Shown: positions 33,725 through 42,903 of the stretch, one piece after another
Numbering within the stretch: the first letter of the stretch is position 1
How the letters are laid out: the number at the start of each line of letters is the position of its first letter
Translations under genes and position numbers: made by a program
Source: JBBQZU01 sp041749535
GTDB taxonomy: Bacteria > Bacteroidota > Bacteroidia > Flavobacteriales_D > Cryomorphaceae
Length of the DNA stretch: 64,000 nt
Reading direction: 5' to 3'
Assembly: GCA_041749535.1 (NCBI GenBank)
Contig: JBGTBE010000021.1
Coordinates: forward strand, 1-64,000
The notes under the pieces: generated by a model
What the model saw: the letters and a program-made list of their open reading frames with translations, nothing else
Database searches by the model: none
What the model was told of the DNA's origin: nothing

Positions 33725-35503
33725 TTACTCCGCATAAATCTTCTCCACAAGCGCTTCGTATTTCCGAAGTATATCCTTGCGCTTGAGTTTAAGGGTAGGA
33801 GTGATCTCACCCCCGTCGATGGTGAATTCTGCAGGCAGCAGTTCGAATTTCTTCACCTGTTCCCATTTGCCGAAGCCTTCGTTTTTCTCATCGATTTCCT
33901 TCTGAAAGCGGTCTATCACGGTTTGGTTCTTCACCACTTCCTCGCGGCTTTTAAAGGGTATGCCCTTCTGTTCGCACCATTGTTTCAGAAATTCAAAACT
34001 GGGGACTACCAGGGCAGCGGGATGCTTGCGGTTTTCGCCTATCACCATGATTTGCTCTATGAAGCGGCTCTCTTTAAACTTGTTTTCCATAAGCTGCGGG
34101 GCAATGTATTTGCCTCCTGAAGTTTTGAAAATCTCCTTCTTGCGGTCTGTTATTTTCAGGAATTGCCCGTCTACGAGTTCTCCTATATCACCAGTATGAA
34201 ACCAACCATCGGAGTCTATGGTTTCCGAAGTAAGATCTGGGCGCTTATAGTAACCCATCATCACATTTGGACCCTTCACGAGTATCTCACCATCTTCGGC
34301 AATTTTCACATGCACATCCTGTATGGGTCTGCCGGTGGTACCGAATTTGAGTCCGTTGTTGTGCAGGCAGTTCACGCTTATTACCGGTGAGGTTTCTGTA
34401 AGGCCGTATCCCTCGAGCACAGGTATACCTGCTGCGTTGAATATGCGCGCCAACCGCGGATTGAGCGCCGCACTGCCGCTTGCTACCGCCTGCACATTGC
34501 CACCCAGGGCTTCCTGCCATTTGCTGAAAATAAGTTTGCGGGCCACCTTGAGTTTCATTTCATAGAAGGGTCCATTTTGTCCATAAGGCTCGTACTTTTC
34601 TGCAAGGCTCACTGCCCAAAAAAACAGTGCTTTCTTTGCACCGGTGAGCTCAGCGCCTTTGGCCATAATGCGGTCGTATACTTTCTCCAGTAACCTTGGC
34701 ACCGCAGTAAATACCTGTGGTTTTACATCGCGAATATCCTCTCCTATGGTTTCCATGCTTTGCGCGAAATAGAGAGACACCCCTGTGTAGACGTACAGGT
34801 AAATGATCATGCGCTCATAAATGTGACAGAGCGGCAAGAAGCTTACCCCTTTAGAGTGGGCATACACTGGCAAGCGCTCCTTGCTGGCAATGGTGTTGCT
34901 GGCCACATTTTTATGCGAAAGCATCACCCCTTTGGGAGTGCCGGTGGTGCCAGATGTGTAGATGAGCGTGGCAAGGTCTTCGGGCTTTACAGCAGATCGG
35001 AGCGTTTTAATAGTTGGCAGATCAGCGGCCATGTTGATGCTGCTCCAGTGTGATGCACCTGGTACATGATCGAAGGTATATGTGGCTTGTAGGGAAGGGG
35101 TGTTTGCCTTGATGTTATTCACTTTCTGGTAAAGGTCGGCATCACTCACAAGCGCTATTTTTACCTCACTGTCGTTGAAAATAAAGGTGTAGTCGCTCTC
35201 AGAAATGGTGGGGTATATGGGAACATTTATAGCACCAATTTGCAAAATGGCCAGGTCGGCAATAACCCACTCGGGTCTATTGTTGGAAATGATCGCGACC
35301 TTATCTCCAGGTTTTATGCCCTGGGCCAGCAAGCCGGTGCTGAGTTGGTTGGCAAGCTCCATCACTTTTTGCGTACTGTAGGTCTCCCACTTTCCATTCA
35401 CCTTCGCAGCCAGCGAATCGCTTAGGGGGTGGTTGGCCAATTGGTAATCGTAAAAGTCAAATAGTCTGGTCTTGTCGGCTTGCATAGTGGCGCTTTTAGT
35501 CAT
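33725..35503 (-). CDS. Long-chain fatty acid-CoA ligase (AMP-dependent synthetase)
   Basis: This 592-residue ANL-superfamily enzyme has P-loop LIYTSGTTGTPKGVMLSHKN (about residues 185-204), GYGLTETSPVISVN, WFHTGDIGEL and the hinge/lysine region ITDRKKEIFKTSGGKYIAP. Length and the FLPLCHIYERM motif fit the FadD15-like AMP-forming ligases that activate fatty acids with ATP and CoA at the membrane. Start ATG 35503 is used; ATG 35485 is equally possible. Both flanking genes are unrelated to lipid metabolism. Confidence 0.93.
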   Translation of the reverse strand: MTKSATMQADKTRLFDFYDYQLANHPLSDSLAAKVNGKWETYSTQKVMELANQLSTGLLAQGIKPGDKVAIISNNRPEWVIADLAILQIGAINVPIYPTISESDYTFIFNDSEVKIALVSDADLYQKVNNIKANTPSLQATYTFDHVPGASHWSSINMAADLPTIKTLRSAVKPEDLATLIYTSGTTGTPKGVMLSHKNVASNTIASKERLPVYAHSKGVSFLPLCHIYERMIIYLYVYTGVSLYFAQSMETIGEDIRDVKPQVFTAVPRLLEKVYDRIMAKGAELTGAKKALFFWAVSLAEKYEPYGQNGPFYEMKLKVARKLIFSKWQEALGGNVQAVASGSAALNPRLARIFNAAGIPVLEGYGLTETSPVISVNCLHNNGLKFGTTGRPIQDVHVKIAEDGEILVKGPNVMMGYYKRPDLTSETIDSDGWFHTGDIGELVDGQFLKITDRKKEIFKTSGGKYIAPQLMENKFKESRFIEQIMVIGENRKHPAALVVPSFEFLKQWCEQKGIPFKSREEVVKNQTVIDRFQKEIDEKNEGFGKWEQVKKFELLPAEFTIDGGEITPTLKLKRKDILRKYEALVEKIYAE

Positions 35504-35683
35504 ATTGGGCTGAAAGATCGTAAAATTGTTTTTGGGTTTACAAATCTCTCAAGATGGCTTAATTTTCTCGTTGGTATAAACAACCAAAGTTTGGTTTACG
35601 TCAACAAAGGAAAAGTGGACATCACATATGATCAGTCTATACGCAATCAGATCAATTTGGCGAGTAAAGAAATGCCGGAGGTA

Positions 35684-36469
35684 TTACAGGAATCTATACA
35701 CAAAGGCAATCCTGTAATCGATTAATTCTAACGGGGTGCGGTATAAATAGCCGGAATGATACGCGTGAACGATTTCGGGATTGGCTTCGCTGGCAAAATG
35801 TAAGTTTACACTTTGCACATCTGTATTCGGGTCGAAACCGGCATCCTGATCGGGAGTGCTTACGCTCATATATTCCACCACTGTGCCGTAGCTGTAATTG
35901 GCGCTGAAATCAATAAAATAGTAACCCCTGCCCAGGCCTTTAAACATATGGCCAAGGTCATAGCGCACACCTGCTCCCACGCCTGATGTCCAGCTGACAT
36001 CCGCTACCAGTTTTTCATTTTCCAGAGGGAGAGGACATTCTGTAGTATGCGCTGACCGAGGGTCTTCAATAACCAATGCTGTAGCATACCTGCTCAGGCC
36101 CGCACGTCCAGAAACGTAAGGAATGAACACTGTTTCCTTTGTGAACTCGTAGCGCCCCACCAGTGAAGTGCTGAATACATTGTTGCTTACTGTAACGGGG
36201 GCCAGAATAGACGTAGCGTTTGGGAATTCATAGTATTGCTCAGACTGACTGAAACCGTAGTTGCCAAATCCTAAATCGATCCCCACCGTGATGGGCACCT
36301 TGGAGAGCCGGTAGTTTCCGCTGAGGCTTAAAGTGTGAATACCGTGAATATTGTAAGCCATCAGTCCACGAGGTGCGCTGTAGGTGTAGCCCATGCCAGC
36401 TTCAATCTGCGCTGAAACGCTGAGGATGCTGCCGAGAAATGCTGAGAGAAGGAGTAAATTTTTCATCAT
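35684..36469 (-). CDS. Predicted outer-membrane beta-barrel protein
   Basis: This is a 261-residue protein with a signal peptide (MKNLLLLSAFLGSILSVSAQ) and a strand-rich remainder with the alternation expected of an OmpA-like or porin barrel, ending with the barrel-terminal signature RIAFVYRFL. There is no OmpA peptidoglycan-binding domain. Function unknown. The gene stands alone. Confidence 0.7.
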   Translation of the reverse strand: MMKNLLLLSAFLGSILSVSAQIEAGMGYTYSAPRGLMAYNIHGIHTLSLSGNYRLSKVPITVGIDLGFGNYGFSQSEQYYEFPNATSILAPVTVSNNVFSTSLVGRYEFTKETVFIPYVSGRAGLSRYATALVIEDPRSAHTTECPLPLENEKLVADVSWTSGVGAGVRYDLGHMFKGLGRGYYFIDFSANYSYGTVVEYMSVSTPDQDAGFDPNTDVQSVNLHFASEANPEIVHAYHSGYLYRTPLELIDYRIAFVYRFL

Positions 36470-36632
36470 GGTTTAGGTCTTAGATTCAAGGGTGTCGCAC
36501 CAAAATTCGTACCTAAAAGTAGGAAATTTCATCTACAAAATTCAAATGGTCACTGCTAAAATGTTATGGGTGGTTCTTCTTCACTATTGAAAGGAATATA
36601 CCGACCATTGAAGTGTTTGGGTGGGGTATGTG

Positions 36633-36660
36633 AAAAAAAAAAACGCCCCCGAAGGAGCGT
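36633..36660 (-). terminator. Intrinsic terminator of glgP with UUCG tetraloop
   Basis: The minus strand reads ACGCTCC-TTCG-GGGGCGT (36660-36643), a 7-bp stem with one G-U pair closing the very stable UUCG tetraloop, followed by a run of T residues (to 36633). It lies 24 bp beyond the glgP stop. Confidence 0.85.
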
Positions 36661-36683
36661 TTTTACCTGGAAGTGGATTGAGA

Positions 36684-38303
36684 TTATTTATACAACTTCT
36701 CATAGTACTGCTCGAGCATGCGCTTCACAGCAAATTCTTCCCGACAATCTAGTATGCTTTGCTTCATCATTTCCACCCACTTTTTGTGGTTGTCGTAATA
36801 GGTTGGTATTACCTCTTCGAGCAGCACTTTGTAAAGGGCATCACCGTCGTACTTGTCGTGCTCGGCTTCAGTACCGCCTTCAAAGGCATCGCCAAATTGC
36901 CAGCCATTCACACCATGGTTGCAGGCCTCCGGCCACCATCCATCCAGGATGCTGCAATTAAGCACGCCATTTATGGCGGCTTTCATACCTGATGTGCCAC
37001 TTGCTTCGAGGGGTCGGCGGGGATTGTTGAGCCATACATCGCTTCCGCGCGTAAGGGCAGCCCCTGTTGCCATATCGTAATTGGGTATGTACACCACGGC
37101 GTTCGGGTATTTTTTTCCGAAACCTACTATTTCTTCAATGAGCGATTTACCCATATCATCAAGGGGGTGTGCCTTTCCTGAGTATACAATCTGAAGTTTT
37201 CCGGCTTTTAAGAGTGGGTCTATCACTTCAGGTTTTCTGAACAGCAAGTTAGCACGCTTATAGGGTACTGCCCTTCTTGAGAAACCCAATGTGAGCACAT
37301 CTTCCTTCAGCATTGCTCCTGTGCGCTCCTTGACGAAAGCGATGAGATCGCGTTTACAATTTATATGCGCTCCCCATAAATCACCTTCGTTTACAGCAGC
37401 ATCTTCCACGGCTGCATTCACCCAGGTAGGTTTATGTATGGCGTTGGTTATAGGTACAATTTCTGAGCGGTTGTCCACATGTGCCCACATCTTGTTGGCT
37501 GTTTCTCCATGCAGCGCAGCTACCGCATTGCTGTTTCGCGAAAGCCTTAGTGCACCTACCGTCATGTTGAAGGGCGCTCCCCCGAGCGCCACGAGTTGTT
37601 CTACCGTCATGCCCATATTTGCACCCATGTACATGATGCGGTCCAGGGGGTGGCTTTCATTGCCCTGCACTACTGGTGTGTGTGTGGTGAAAACTACTTC
37701 TTGAATGGTTTTCTCTTTTGCTTCGTCAAAGCTCATCCCTTCCTCTTCGCGTTTTTCACGTAGCAGTTCAAAGCCCGCAAACAACGCGTGGCCTTCATTG
37801 AAATGGTACACGTCCACATCAATCCCGAGGGCGCGAAGTGCGCGAACACCACCTACGCCAAGCACCATTTCCTGTGCGATGCGCTCTTCGCCAAACCATC
37901 CGTACAGTTGGCCTGTGATCCAACCATCTTCATTGCCGGGTACATCTGTATCGAGCAAATAAAGGGGTGCATTGCCAAATGCCGTAAGTTTCCACACTTT
38001 TATTTTTACATCCCTCTGTCGGATTTTCACCGTTACCATTACACCGGTATCTTCAAGTATGTCGGTATAGTCGCGGTTCTTATAGCTATCGTAAGGTTTG
38101 CCATCTTTATCGAGGTACTGGTCGGTGTAGCCTTGTTTCCACTTTATGCCCAGACCTACAATTGGAAAGTTGTGGTCTTTGGCCCCTTTCATATAATCGC
38201 CAGCCAGAATACCGAGGCCACCTGCGTATGCCTTGAATGCGTCATCGAGTCCGTATTCCATGCAGAAGTATGCTACGCGGGGTAATTTCTTTGTTGTGCT
38301 CAT
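36684..38303 (-). CDS. glgP: Short-form alpha-glucan phosphorylase
   Basis: The product has 539 residues, fitting the short Thermotoga-type alpha-glucan phosphorylases rather than the ~800-residue form. It carries PRVAYFCMEYGLDDAFKAYAGGLG at the start, YHFNEGHALFAGFELLRE, HTPVVQGNESH and the PLP-lysine segment EASGTSGMKAAINGVLNCSI followed by LDGWWPEA. It splits glycogen or maltodextrins phosphorolytically to glucose 1-phosphate. A -7 element lies 30 bp upstream and a strong terminator follows, so it is a single-gene unit. No glgA/B/C is in the window. Confidence 0.94.
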   Translation of the reverse strand: MSTTKKLPRVAYFCMEYGLDDAFKAYAGGLGILAGDYMKGAKDHNFPIVGLGIKWKQGYTDQYLDKDGKPYDSYKNRDYTDILEDTGVMVTVKIRQRDVKIKVWKLTAFGNAPLYLLDTDVPGNEDGWITGQLYGWFGEERIAQEMVLGVGGVRALRALGIDVDVYHFNEGHALFAGFELLREKREEEGMSFDEAKEKTIQEVVFTTHTPVVQGNESHPLDRIMYMGANMGMTVEQLVALGGAPFNMTVGALRLSRNSNAVAALHGETANKMWAHVDNRSEIVPITNAIHKPTWVNAAVEDAAVNEGDLWGAHINCKRDLIAFVKERTGAMLKEDVLTLGFSRRAVPYKRANLLFRKPEVIDPLLKAGKLQIVYSGKAHPLDDMGKSLIEEIVGFGKKYPNAVVYIPNYDMATGAALTRGSDVWLNNPRRPLEASGTSGMKAAINGVLNCSILDGWWPEACNHGVNGWQFGDAFEGGTEAEHDKYDGDALYKVLLEEVIPTYYDNHKKWVEMMKQSILDCREEFAVKRMLEQYYEKLYK

Positions 38304-38333
38304 TGAGATGTTTTACAATTGATTTTGGGGTGC

Positions 38334-38341
38334 CAAAGTTA
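38334..38341 (-). promoter_or_regulatory. -7 element TAACTTTG upstream of glgP
   Basis: This is an exact TAnnTTTG match on the minus strand, ending 30 bp before the ATG at 38303. Confidence 0.45.
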
Positions 38342-38430
38342 AGTGTTCAGATGACAATCTGTAGAATGCGTAGTGCCTTCAGGCTTCTTTTTTTAAACAG
38401 TGTTCTTGTTCGAGAATAGCATTATTGGCA

Positions 38431-38438
38431 TACCTTTA
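38431..38438 (+). promoter_or_regulatory. Possible -7 element TACCTTTA upstream of the AlkA-like gene
   Basis: This differs by one base from the consensus, is 5 bp before ATG 38444, and has a TTG 21 bp upstream (38407-38409), which is within the accepted -33/-7 spacing. Confidence 0.35.
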
Positions 38439-38443
38439 ACTCA

Positions 38444-39061
38444 ATGCGAATTGAACAGGCCATAGCTTATTTAACCACTGCCGATCCTGCAATGGGAAGT
38501 CTAATTTCCCGAACAGGCCCCATCATCCTTCCACCACCCAAAGCCGACTTCGAAACGCTTGTGGATGCCATCGTTTCGCAGCAATTGAGCACCAAGGCTG
38601 CAGCGACTATTTTCGGCAGGGTGGTGCTACTTCTGGAGAATGAAGTGACTCCCGGTAGGATACTTTCCACTCCGCCGGAAGCATTTCGGTCTGCTGGGCT
38701 TTCGGGGCAAAAAACTTCCTACATGTATGCCCTTGCCGAAGCCTTCTCGGCAAATGGTGAAGCCTATAGTCAACTCCATGAAATGGGCGATGATGAAGTG
38801 ATCAAATCGCTCACAGCCATAAAGGGAATCGGAGTGTGGACTGCGCAAATGTTTCTGATCTTTACATTGCTGCGCGAAGATGTGTTTCCTATAGACGATC
38901 TTGGCATTCGCAGAGGAATGCTAAATTTCATTCTCCCGAATTTCAGTACGGCTGGAATTCAACCCAAGGAGCTCAATAAACAACTGATTGCCCGCGCGGA
39001 AATATGGCAACCATACCGCTCCGTAGCCAGCCTTTATCTATGGAAAGGTGTAGATGTCTAG
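38444..39061 (+). CDS. AlkA-type DNA-3-methyladenine glycosylase
   Basis: This 205-residue protein has the HhH-GPD fold. DAIVSQQLSTKAAATIFGR (about residues 42-60) is the family's substrate-pocket helix, the helix-hairpin-helix is LTAIKGIGVWTAQMFLIF (about 123-140), and the catalytic Asp lies in VFPIDDLGIRRG. There is no C-terminal Fe-S cysteine cluster, separating it from EndoIII/MutY. It excises alkylated purines in base-excision repair. Single-gene unit. Confidence 0.9.
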   Translation: MRIEQAIAYLTTADPAMGSLISRTGPIILPPPKADFETLVDAIVSQQLSTKAAATIFGRVVLLLENEVTPGRILSTPPEAFRSAGLSGQKTSYMYALAEAFSANGEAYSQLHEMGDDEVIKSLTAIKGIGVWTAQMFLIFTLLREDVFPIDDLGIRRGMLNFILPNFSTAGIQPKELNKQLIARAEIWQPYRSVASLYLWKGVDV

Positions 39062-39155
39062 GCATTGAATTACAAGGATAAGGGGCATAATATTCCTTAC
39101 TTCTTAAGATAATTTGTTGTAATTTGTGTCGCCCAAAAAAATAAAGCTGAATCTT

Positions 39156-41516
39156 ATGCGATCAATTGTACTGCTCACTTTTTTATTTTCTTCTCTTATC
39201 ACCCTGGCCCAGCCTGCCACATTGCAAAGAGGCGAGTTTTCTAAGAACGGTGAGGTGGTACTTGCTGCTTTGAAGAGCGAAATTTCCGATAAAGATGCCT
39301 TCAACAAAGTGGTTTCTGTAGATCACAAGCACAGCCACGACTCCGTATATTTTTATGTGATGCTCCCGGAAATGGAAGCCTTCAATGCACTTGGTATTCC
39401 ATTTTCGCGACAGCCGCATCCCAATGAAGGTTTTAATCCCGAAATGATCGATATAGATGAGTGGAACCTTATGAAAACCACGGATTGTAACAACAATCTT
39501 ACTGCCTATCCCACCTATGGATTGTACGAGCAAATCATGGCCGATTTTGCAGCCGATTTTCCGGGAATTTGCCGACTTGAAAACCTTGGAACCCTGCCGA
39601 GCGGACGCAAAATTTGGGCGGTACGCATTACAGACAATCCCGATTTGGATGAGTCTGAACCCCGTTTTCTTTACACATCCACCATGCACGGTGATGAGAC
39701 CGCCGGTTACATTTTATCTATAAGACTTATCAGAGAATTGCTCTGCAGCTATGGTACTGACCAGCGTGTTACAGATCTGGTAAACAATGTGGAGATTTGG
39801 ATCAATCCGCTTGCCAATCCCGATGGCACTTATTATGGGGGCAACAATACCGTGAACAATGCCCGCCGTGGAAACATCAATAACATTGACCTGAACCGCA
39901 ACTTTCCCGATCCGGCATGGGGCCCATTTCCATTCGGTGTAGCCTACCAGCCAGAAACTGTAATCTTCATGAATTTTGCCGACAATTGGCCTGTGAACAT
40001 GAGCAGCAATATGCACGGGGGCGCAGAAGTTATGAGTTACGCATGGGATGCTTTTTCTCAATTACACCCCGACAATGCGTGGTGGGTGCATGTATGCCGG
40101 CAATATGCCGATACGGCGCAGTCCAATTCTCCTTCTGGTTACTTCAATGATCTCAACAATGGGATTACCAATGGTTATGCCTGGTATCCTGTACATGGTG
40201 GCAGACAAGACTTTGTAACTTACTTCAAGAAAGGCCGGGAAGTAACCCTTGAGCTCACGAGTACTAAGCTCATACCTACTTCGCAGTTTGAGAGCAGGTG
40301 GAACTACAACCGCAACTCATTATACAATTATCTGGAGCAGTCTTTGCGCGGCCTTCGGGGTATCATTACCAATGCTGTCACTGGCGCTCCAATTGAAGCA
40401 TCCGTAACGATATCTGGCCACGATCAGCCAAACTCAACTGTGAGTTCCCGCCTGCCGAATGGCAATTACCACCGATACCTGAAGCAAGGTACCTATCAGG
40501 TAACCTACACGGCAGAAGGATATGTTTCTCAAACCATTGCTACTTCTATTACAGACAACAATACCACCCTGCAGGATGTGGCGCTCCTCCCAATAAACAC
40601 ATGTGTGGTTCAGGCGGGTGTGCTCACAGCCCTCACCCCTCTTGGCAAGGTGTGTCCTGATGATGGCTCTTCCAATTTGGTGCAGGTTTCAGTATCGGGT
40701 CAGGTTGGTCTTGGCAAGTTTGGACTCACCACTTCAGGCAATGACATAGTGGCTTCCAATAATACCGGGAATTTCAACATGGACAATTACCCTCCGGGTA
40801 CATACAGAATTGGCCACATCAGCTATGATGCTTCAGTGAGTTTCGCAGGAGTGAACAACGTAAGCGAACTCGAAGGCTGTTATGAACTTTCCAATTTTGT
40901 ACAGTTCACAAGCACCCAGTTAAGTGGTGGAGACATATTTCCAATAGACCCAACCACAATATGCGCAGGTACTACAGCATCAGTCACCTTTATCAATACC
41001 GGGAGCATTGGTCCAAATGATACATGGGTTTTGCTCAATGAAGATTTCACGGAAGTAATAGAAATACAGAACTCGGCGATATTTGATTTTAGCGATGCCA
41101 CTCCAGGCACCTACAAAGTGGTACACATCGCTTTTGCAAATGGGGTTAACATACAGCAGGCTCAGTTGCCAAACGTGCCCGAATGTGTTGCAGTTTCTAA
41201 CCAGGTTGTAATACAAGTTCAAGACTGTGGATCTGGACTTATTTCAAATAGCGGGGCAGAAACAGAAGCCTTTATGCGCCTTTCACCAAATCCAGTGAAC
41301 GATCAGCTGCGCATTGAAGCCTATGCGCCTTCAGCTGAACTGGTGTTCGAGATTATAGACGTTAGCGGCAGAATACTCGATGCCATTCGCCCACCTGCGG
41401 GCACAGAAGGATTTGTGAGTATAAACTACGATACAACACTGCTGCCAACCGGAGTATATTTTTGCAGACCACTTGGGAACAATGCCGGTGTTCAGCGATT
41501 TATGGTGGTTCGGTAA
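39156..41516 (+). CDS. Secreted M14 zinc carboxypeptidase with T9SS type A sorting domain
   Basis: The product has 786 residues. Signal peptide (MRSIVLLTFLFSSLITLAQ); M14 catalytic domain about 110-395 with Zn ligands in TMHGDETAGY and SNMHGGAEVM, the substrate-binding R in NNIDLNRNFPDP, and the catalytic Glu in EVTLELTSTK; a carboxypeptidase regulatory-like domain (about 395-480; RGLRGIITNAVTGAPIEASV); two copies of an unrecognised domain (about 485-690) also found in the protein at 48481-49911; and a type A T9SS domain (LSPNPVNDQLRIEAY ... PTGVYFC). It should act outside the cell or at its surface on peptides. ATG 39156 is preferred over GTG 39126 because it starts the signal peptide directly. 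A two-way terminator follows. Confidence 0.92.
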   Translation: MRSIVLLTFLFSSLITLAQPATLQRGEFSKNGEVVLAALKSEISDKDAFNKVVSVDHKHSHDSVYFYVMLPEMEAFNALGIPFSRQPHPNEGFNPEMIDIDEWNLMKTTDCNNNLTAYPTYGLYEQIMADFAADFPGICRLENLGTLPSGRKIWAVRITDNPDLDESEPRFLYTSTMHGDETAGYILSIRLIRELLCSYGTDQRVTDLVNNVEIWINPLANPDGTYYGGNNTVNNARRGNINNIDLNRNFPDPAWGPFPFGVAYQPETVIFMNFADNWPVNMSSNMHGGAEVMSYAWDAFSQLHPDNAWWVHVCRQYADTAQSNSPSGYFNDLNNGITNGYAWYPVHGGRQDFVTYFKKGREVTLELTSTKLIPTSQFESRWNYNRNSLYNYLEQSLRGLRGIITNAVTGAPIEASVTISGHDQPNSTVSSRLPNGNYHRYLKQGTYQVTYTAEGYVSQTIATSITDNNTTLQDVALLPINTCVVQAGVLTALTPLGKVCPDDGSSNLVQVSVSGQVGLGKFGLTTSGNDIVASNNTGNFNMDNYPPGTYRIGHISYDASVSFAGVNNVSELEGCYELSNFVQFTSTQLSGGDIFPIDPTTICAGTTASVTFINTGSIGPNDTWVLLNEDFTEVIEIQNSAIFDFSDATPGTYKVVHIAFANGVNIQQAQLPNVPECVAVSNQVVIQVQDCGSGLISNSGAETEAFMRLSPNPVNDQLRIEAYAPSAELVFEIIDVSGRILDAIRPPAGTEGFVSINYDTTLLPTGVYFCRPLGNNAGVQRFMVVR

Positions 41517-41555
41517 ACCTGTGAGATCGGGTAATAAGAAAGTATAAAGCAAAAA

Positions 41556-41577
41556 AAAGCGTCCCATCGGACGCTTT
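41556..41577. terminator. Bidirectional intrinsic terminator
   Basis: AAAGCGTCC-CATC-GGACGCTTT is a perfect 9-bp stem with a tetraloop. On the plus strand it continues TTTCTTT, on the minus strand TTTTTTTT. It sits between the convergent carboxypeptidase and response-regulator genes and can serve both. Confidence 0.85.
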
Positions 41578-41675
41578 CTTTAACCTGCAAGGAAAATTTT
41601 GAAACCATTTGCAGCTTGGAGCGCTGCGATTGAAAGACGAGGCTTCATAAAATGGTTGCCACCCAAGGGCTAAAT

Positions 41676-42374
41676 TTATTTTAAGAATTTGTAGCCTACC
41701 CCCCTGATCGATTGAAAGTGCTTGGGATTCCGTGGATTAGATTCAAAATACTTTCTATATGCAAGTATAAAATTGTCGATTGTTCGCGTGCTGGGGTACA
41801 CATCATACCCCCAAACAGTAGACAGAATTTCTTCCCTTGACACCACCTTTCCTTCGTTTTCAATGAGATACCTAAGAAGTATCATTTCCTTCTTGGAGAT
41901 GGTTTGCTTGGTACCGTCATAACATGATACTTCGAAAGTGGAGAAGTATATGGTATTGCCACCAAAGGTATATTGATCATTACTGCGGTTATCAGTAGAT
42001 GTTGCTTCACTTCGGCGCAGCAGATTGGCAATGCGGAGAAGCAATTCTTCAAGGTTGAAGGGTTTTGTAAGATAATCGTCACCACCCATACGAAGCCCTT
42101 CTACACGATCGGTACCAGTGCTCTTCGCGCTGAGAAATAGTATGGGAATGCGGTTGTTTTCAATTCTCAATGTTTTGCATACCGTGAATCCATCAATGAC
42201 AGGTAGCATGATGTCGAGCACGCAGAGATCGTATCGGGCGGCGCGGGCTTGTCGGAGTGCTTGCTCACCATCCATGGCTGTGATGACTTCATAGCCTTCG
42301 AGCTCAAGGTTTAGCTTAATTACGTCCACCAAACTCTCTTCATCTTCAACAAGCAGAATACGGGGCTTTTTCAT
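41676..42374 (-). CDS. OmpR/PhoB-family response regulator, orphan
   Basis: The product has 232 residues: receiver domain (about 1-118) with acidic pocket E10-D11-E12, phosphoacceptor D54 (LDIMLPVIDG) and conserved Lys in YLTKPFNLEEL, and a winged-helix DNA-binding domain (about 130-230; EGKVVSREEILSTVWGYDV, RTIDNFILAYRKYFE). It is a transcription regulator controlled by phosphorylation. No histidine kinase is adjacent, so its partner must lie elsewhere. ATG 42374 opens the canonical receiver; the extension to 42410 is not family-like. Confidence 0.95.
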   Translation of the reverse strand: MKKPRILLVEDEESLVDVIKLNLELEGYEVITAMDGEQALRQARAARYDLCVLDIMLPVIDGFTVCKTLRIENNRIPILFLSAKSTGTDRVEGLRMGGDDYLTKPFNLEELLLRIANLLRRSEATSTDNRSNDQYTFGGNTIYFSTFEVSCYDGTKQTISKKEMILLRYLIENEGKVVSREEILSTVWGYDVYPSTRTIDNFILAYRKYFESNPRNPKHFQSIRGVGYKFLK

Positions 42375-42462
42375 GAAAATAACCTGAATTTGGCGAACGA
42401 AGCTAAGCACTTACCTCGAATCATAAAACCTATTCGGGCAAGTGTTGTTTTAATACATCGTA

Positions 42463-42470
42463 TATCTTTG
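42463..42470 (+). promoter_or_regulatory. -7 element TATCTTTG upstream of the men operon
   Basis: This is an exact TAnnTTTG match ending 16 bp before the GTG start at 42487. It supports that non-ATG start. Confidence 0.5.
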
Positions 42471-42486
42471 AACGAAATACTACATA

Positions 42487-42903
42487 GTGGACAAAGAGGC
42501 ACTTCTCAAAAAAGCGAACAAGATGAACAACAATACCCTGATGCAGACACTTGGTATTGAGTTTATTGATGTGGGAGAAGGCACACTTGTTGCAACAATG
42601 CCAGTGGGGCCAAAGGTGCATCAGCCCATGGGTATGTTGCACGGTGGTGCGAATGTGGCCCTCGCTGAGTCGGTGGGCAGTTGTGGGAGCATTATACTGC
42701 TCGCTGATCCTGCCATAGGCGTAGTAGGCCTCCAGATTAGTGCAAATCATCTGCGCAGCAAAAAAGAAGGTGTCGTAACTGCCCATGGCACCATAGTTCA
42801 TAAGGGCAGGCGCACCCATGTGTGGGAGATAAAAATCACAGACGAAGAGGGCCGGTTGCTGAGTCTTTGCCGAATGACAAATATGATAATTGAGCCGGAG
42901 TGA
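42487..42903 (+). CDS. Hotdog-fold thioesterase, candidate DHNA-CoA hydrolase (MenI-like)
   Basis: The product has 138 residues. MHQPMGMLHGG-like and NVALAESVGSCGSI (Glu as the likely catalytic residue), GLQISANHLRSKKEG and HVWEIKITDEEG align by eye with the YdiI/MenI type of hotdog thioesterase. It begins an operon with menF and menD, which supports hydrolysis of 1,4-dihydroxy-2-naphthoyl-CoA in menaquinone synthesis; a PaaI-like activity is the alternative. The start is GTG 42487, placed just after a -7 element; the stop overlaps the menF start by 4 bp (GTGA). Confidence 0.85.
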   Translation: MDKEALLKKANKMNNNTLMQTLGIEFIDVGEGTLVATMPVGPKVHQPMGMLHGGANVALAESVGSCGSIILLADPAIGVVGLQISANHLRSKKEGVVTAHGTIVHKGRRTHVWEIKITDEEGRLLSLCRMTNMIIEPE

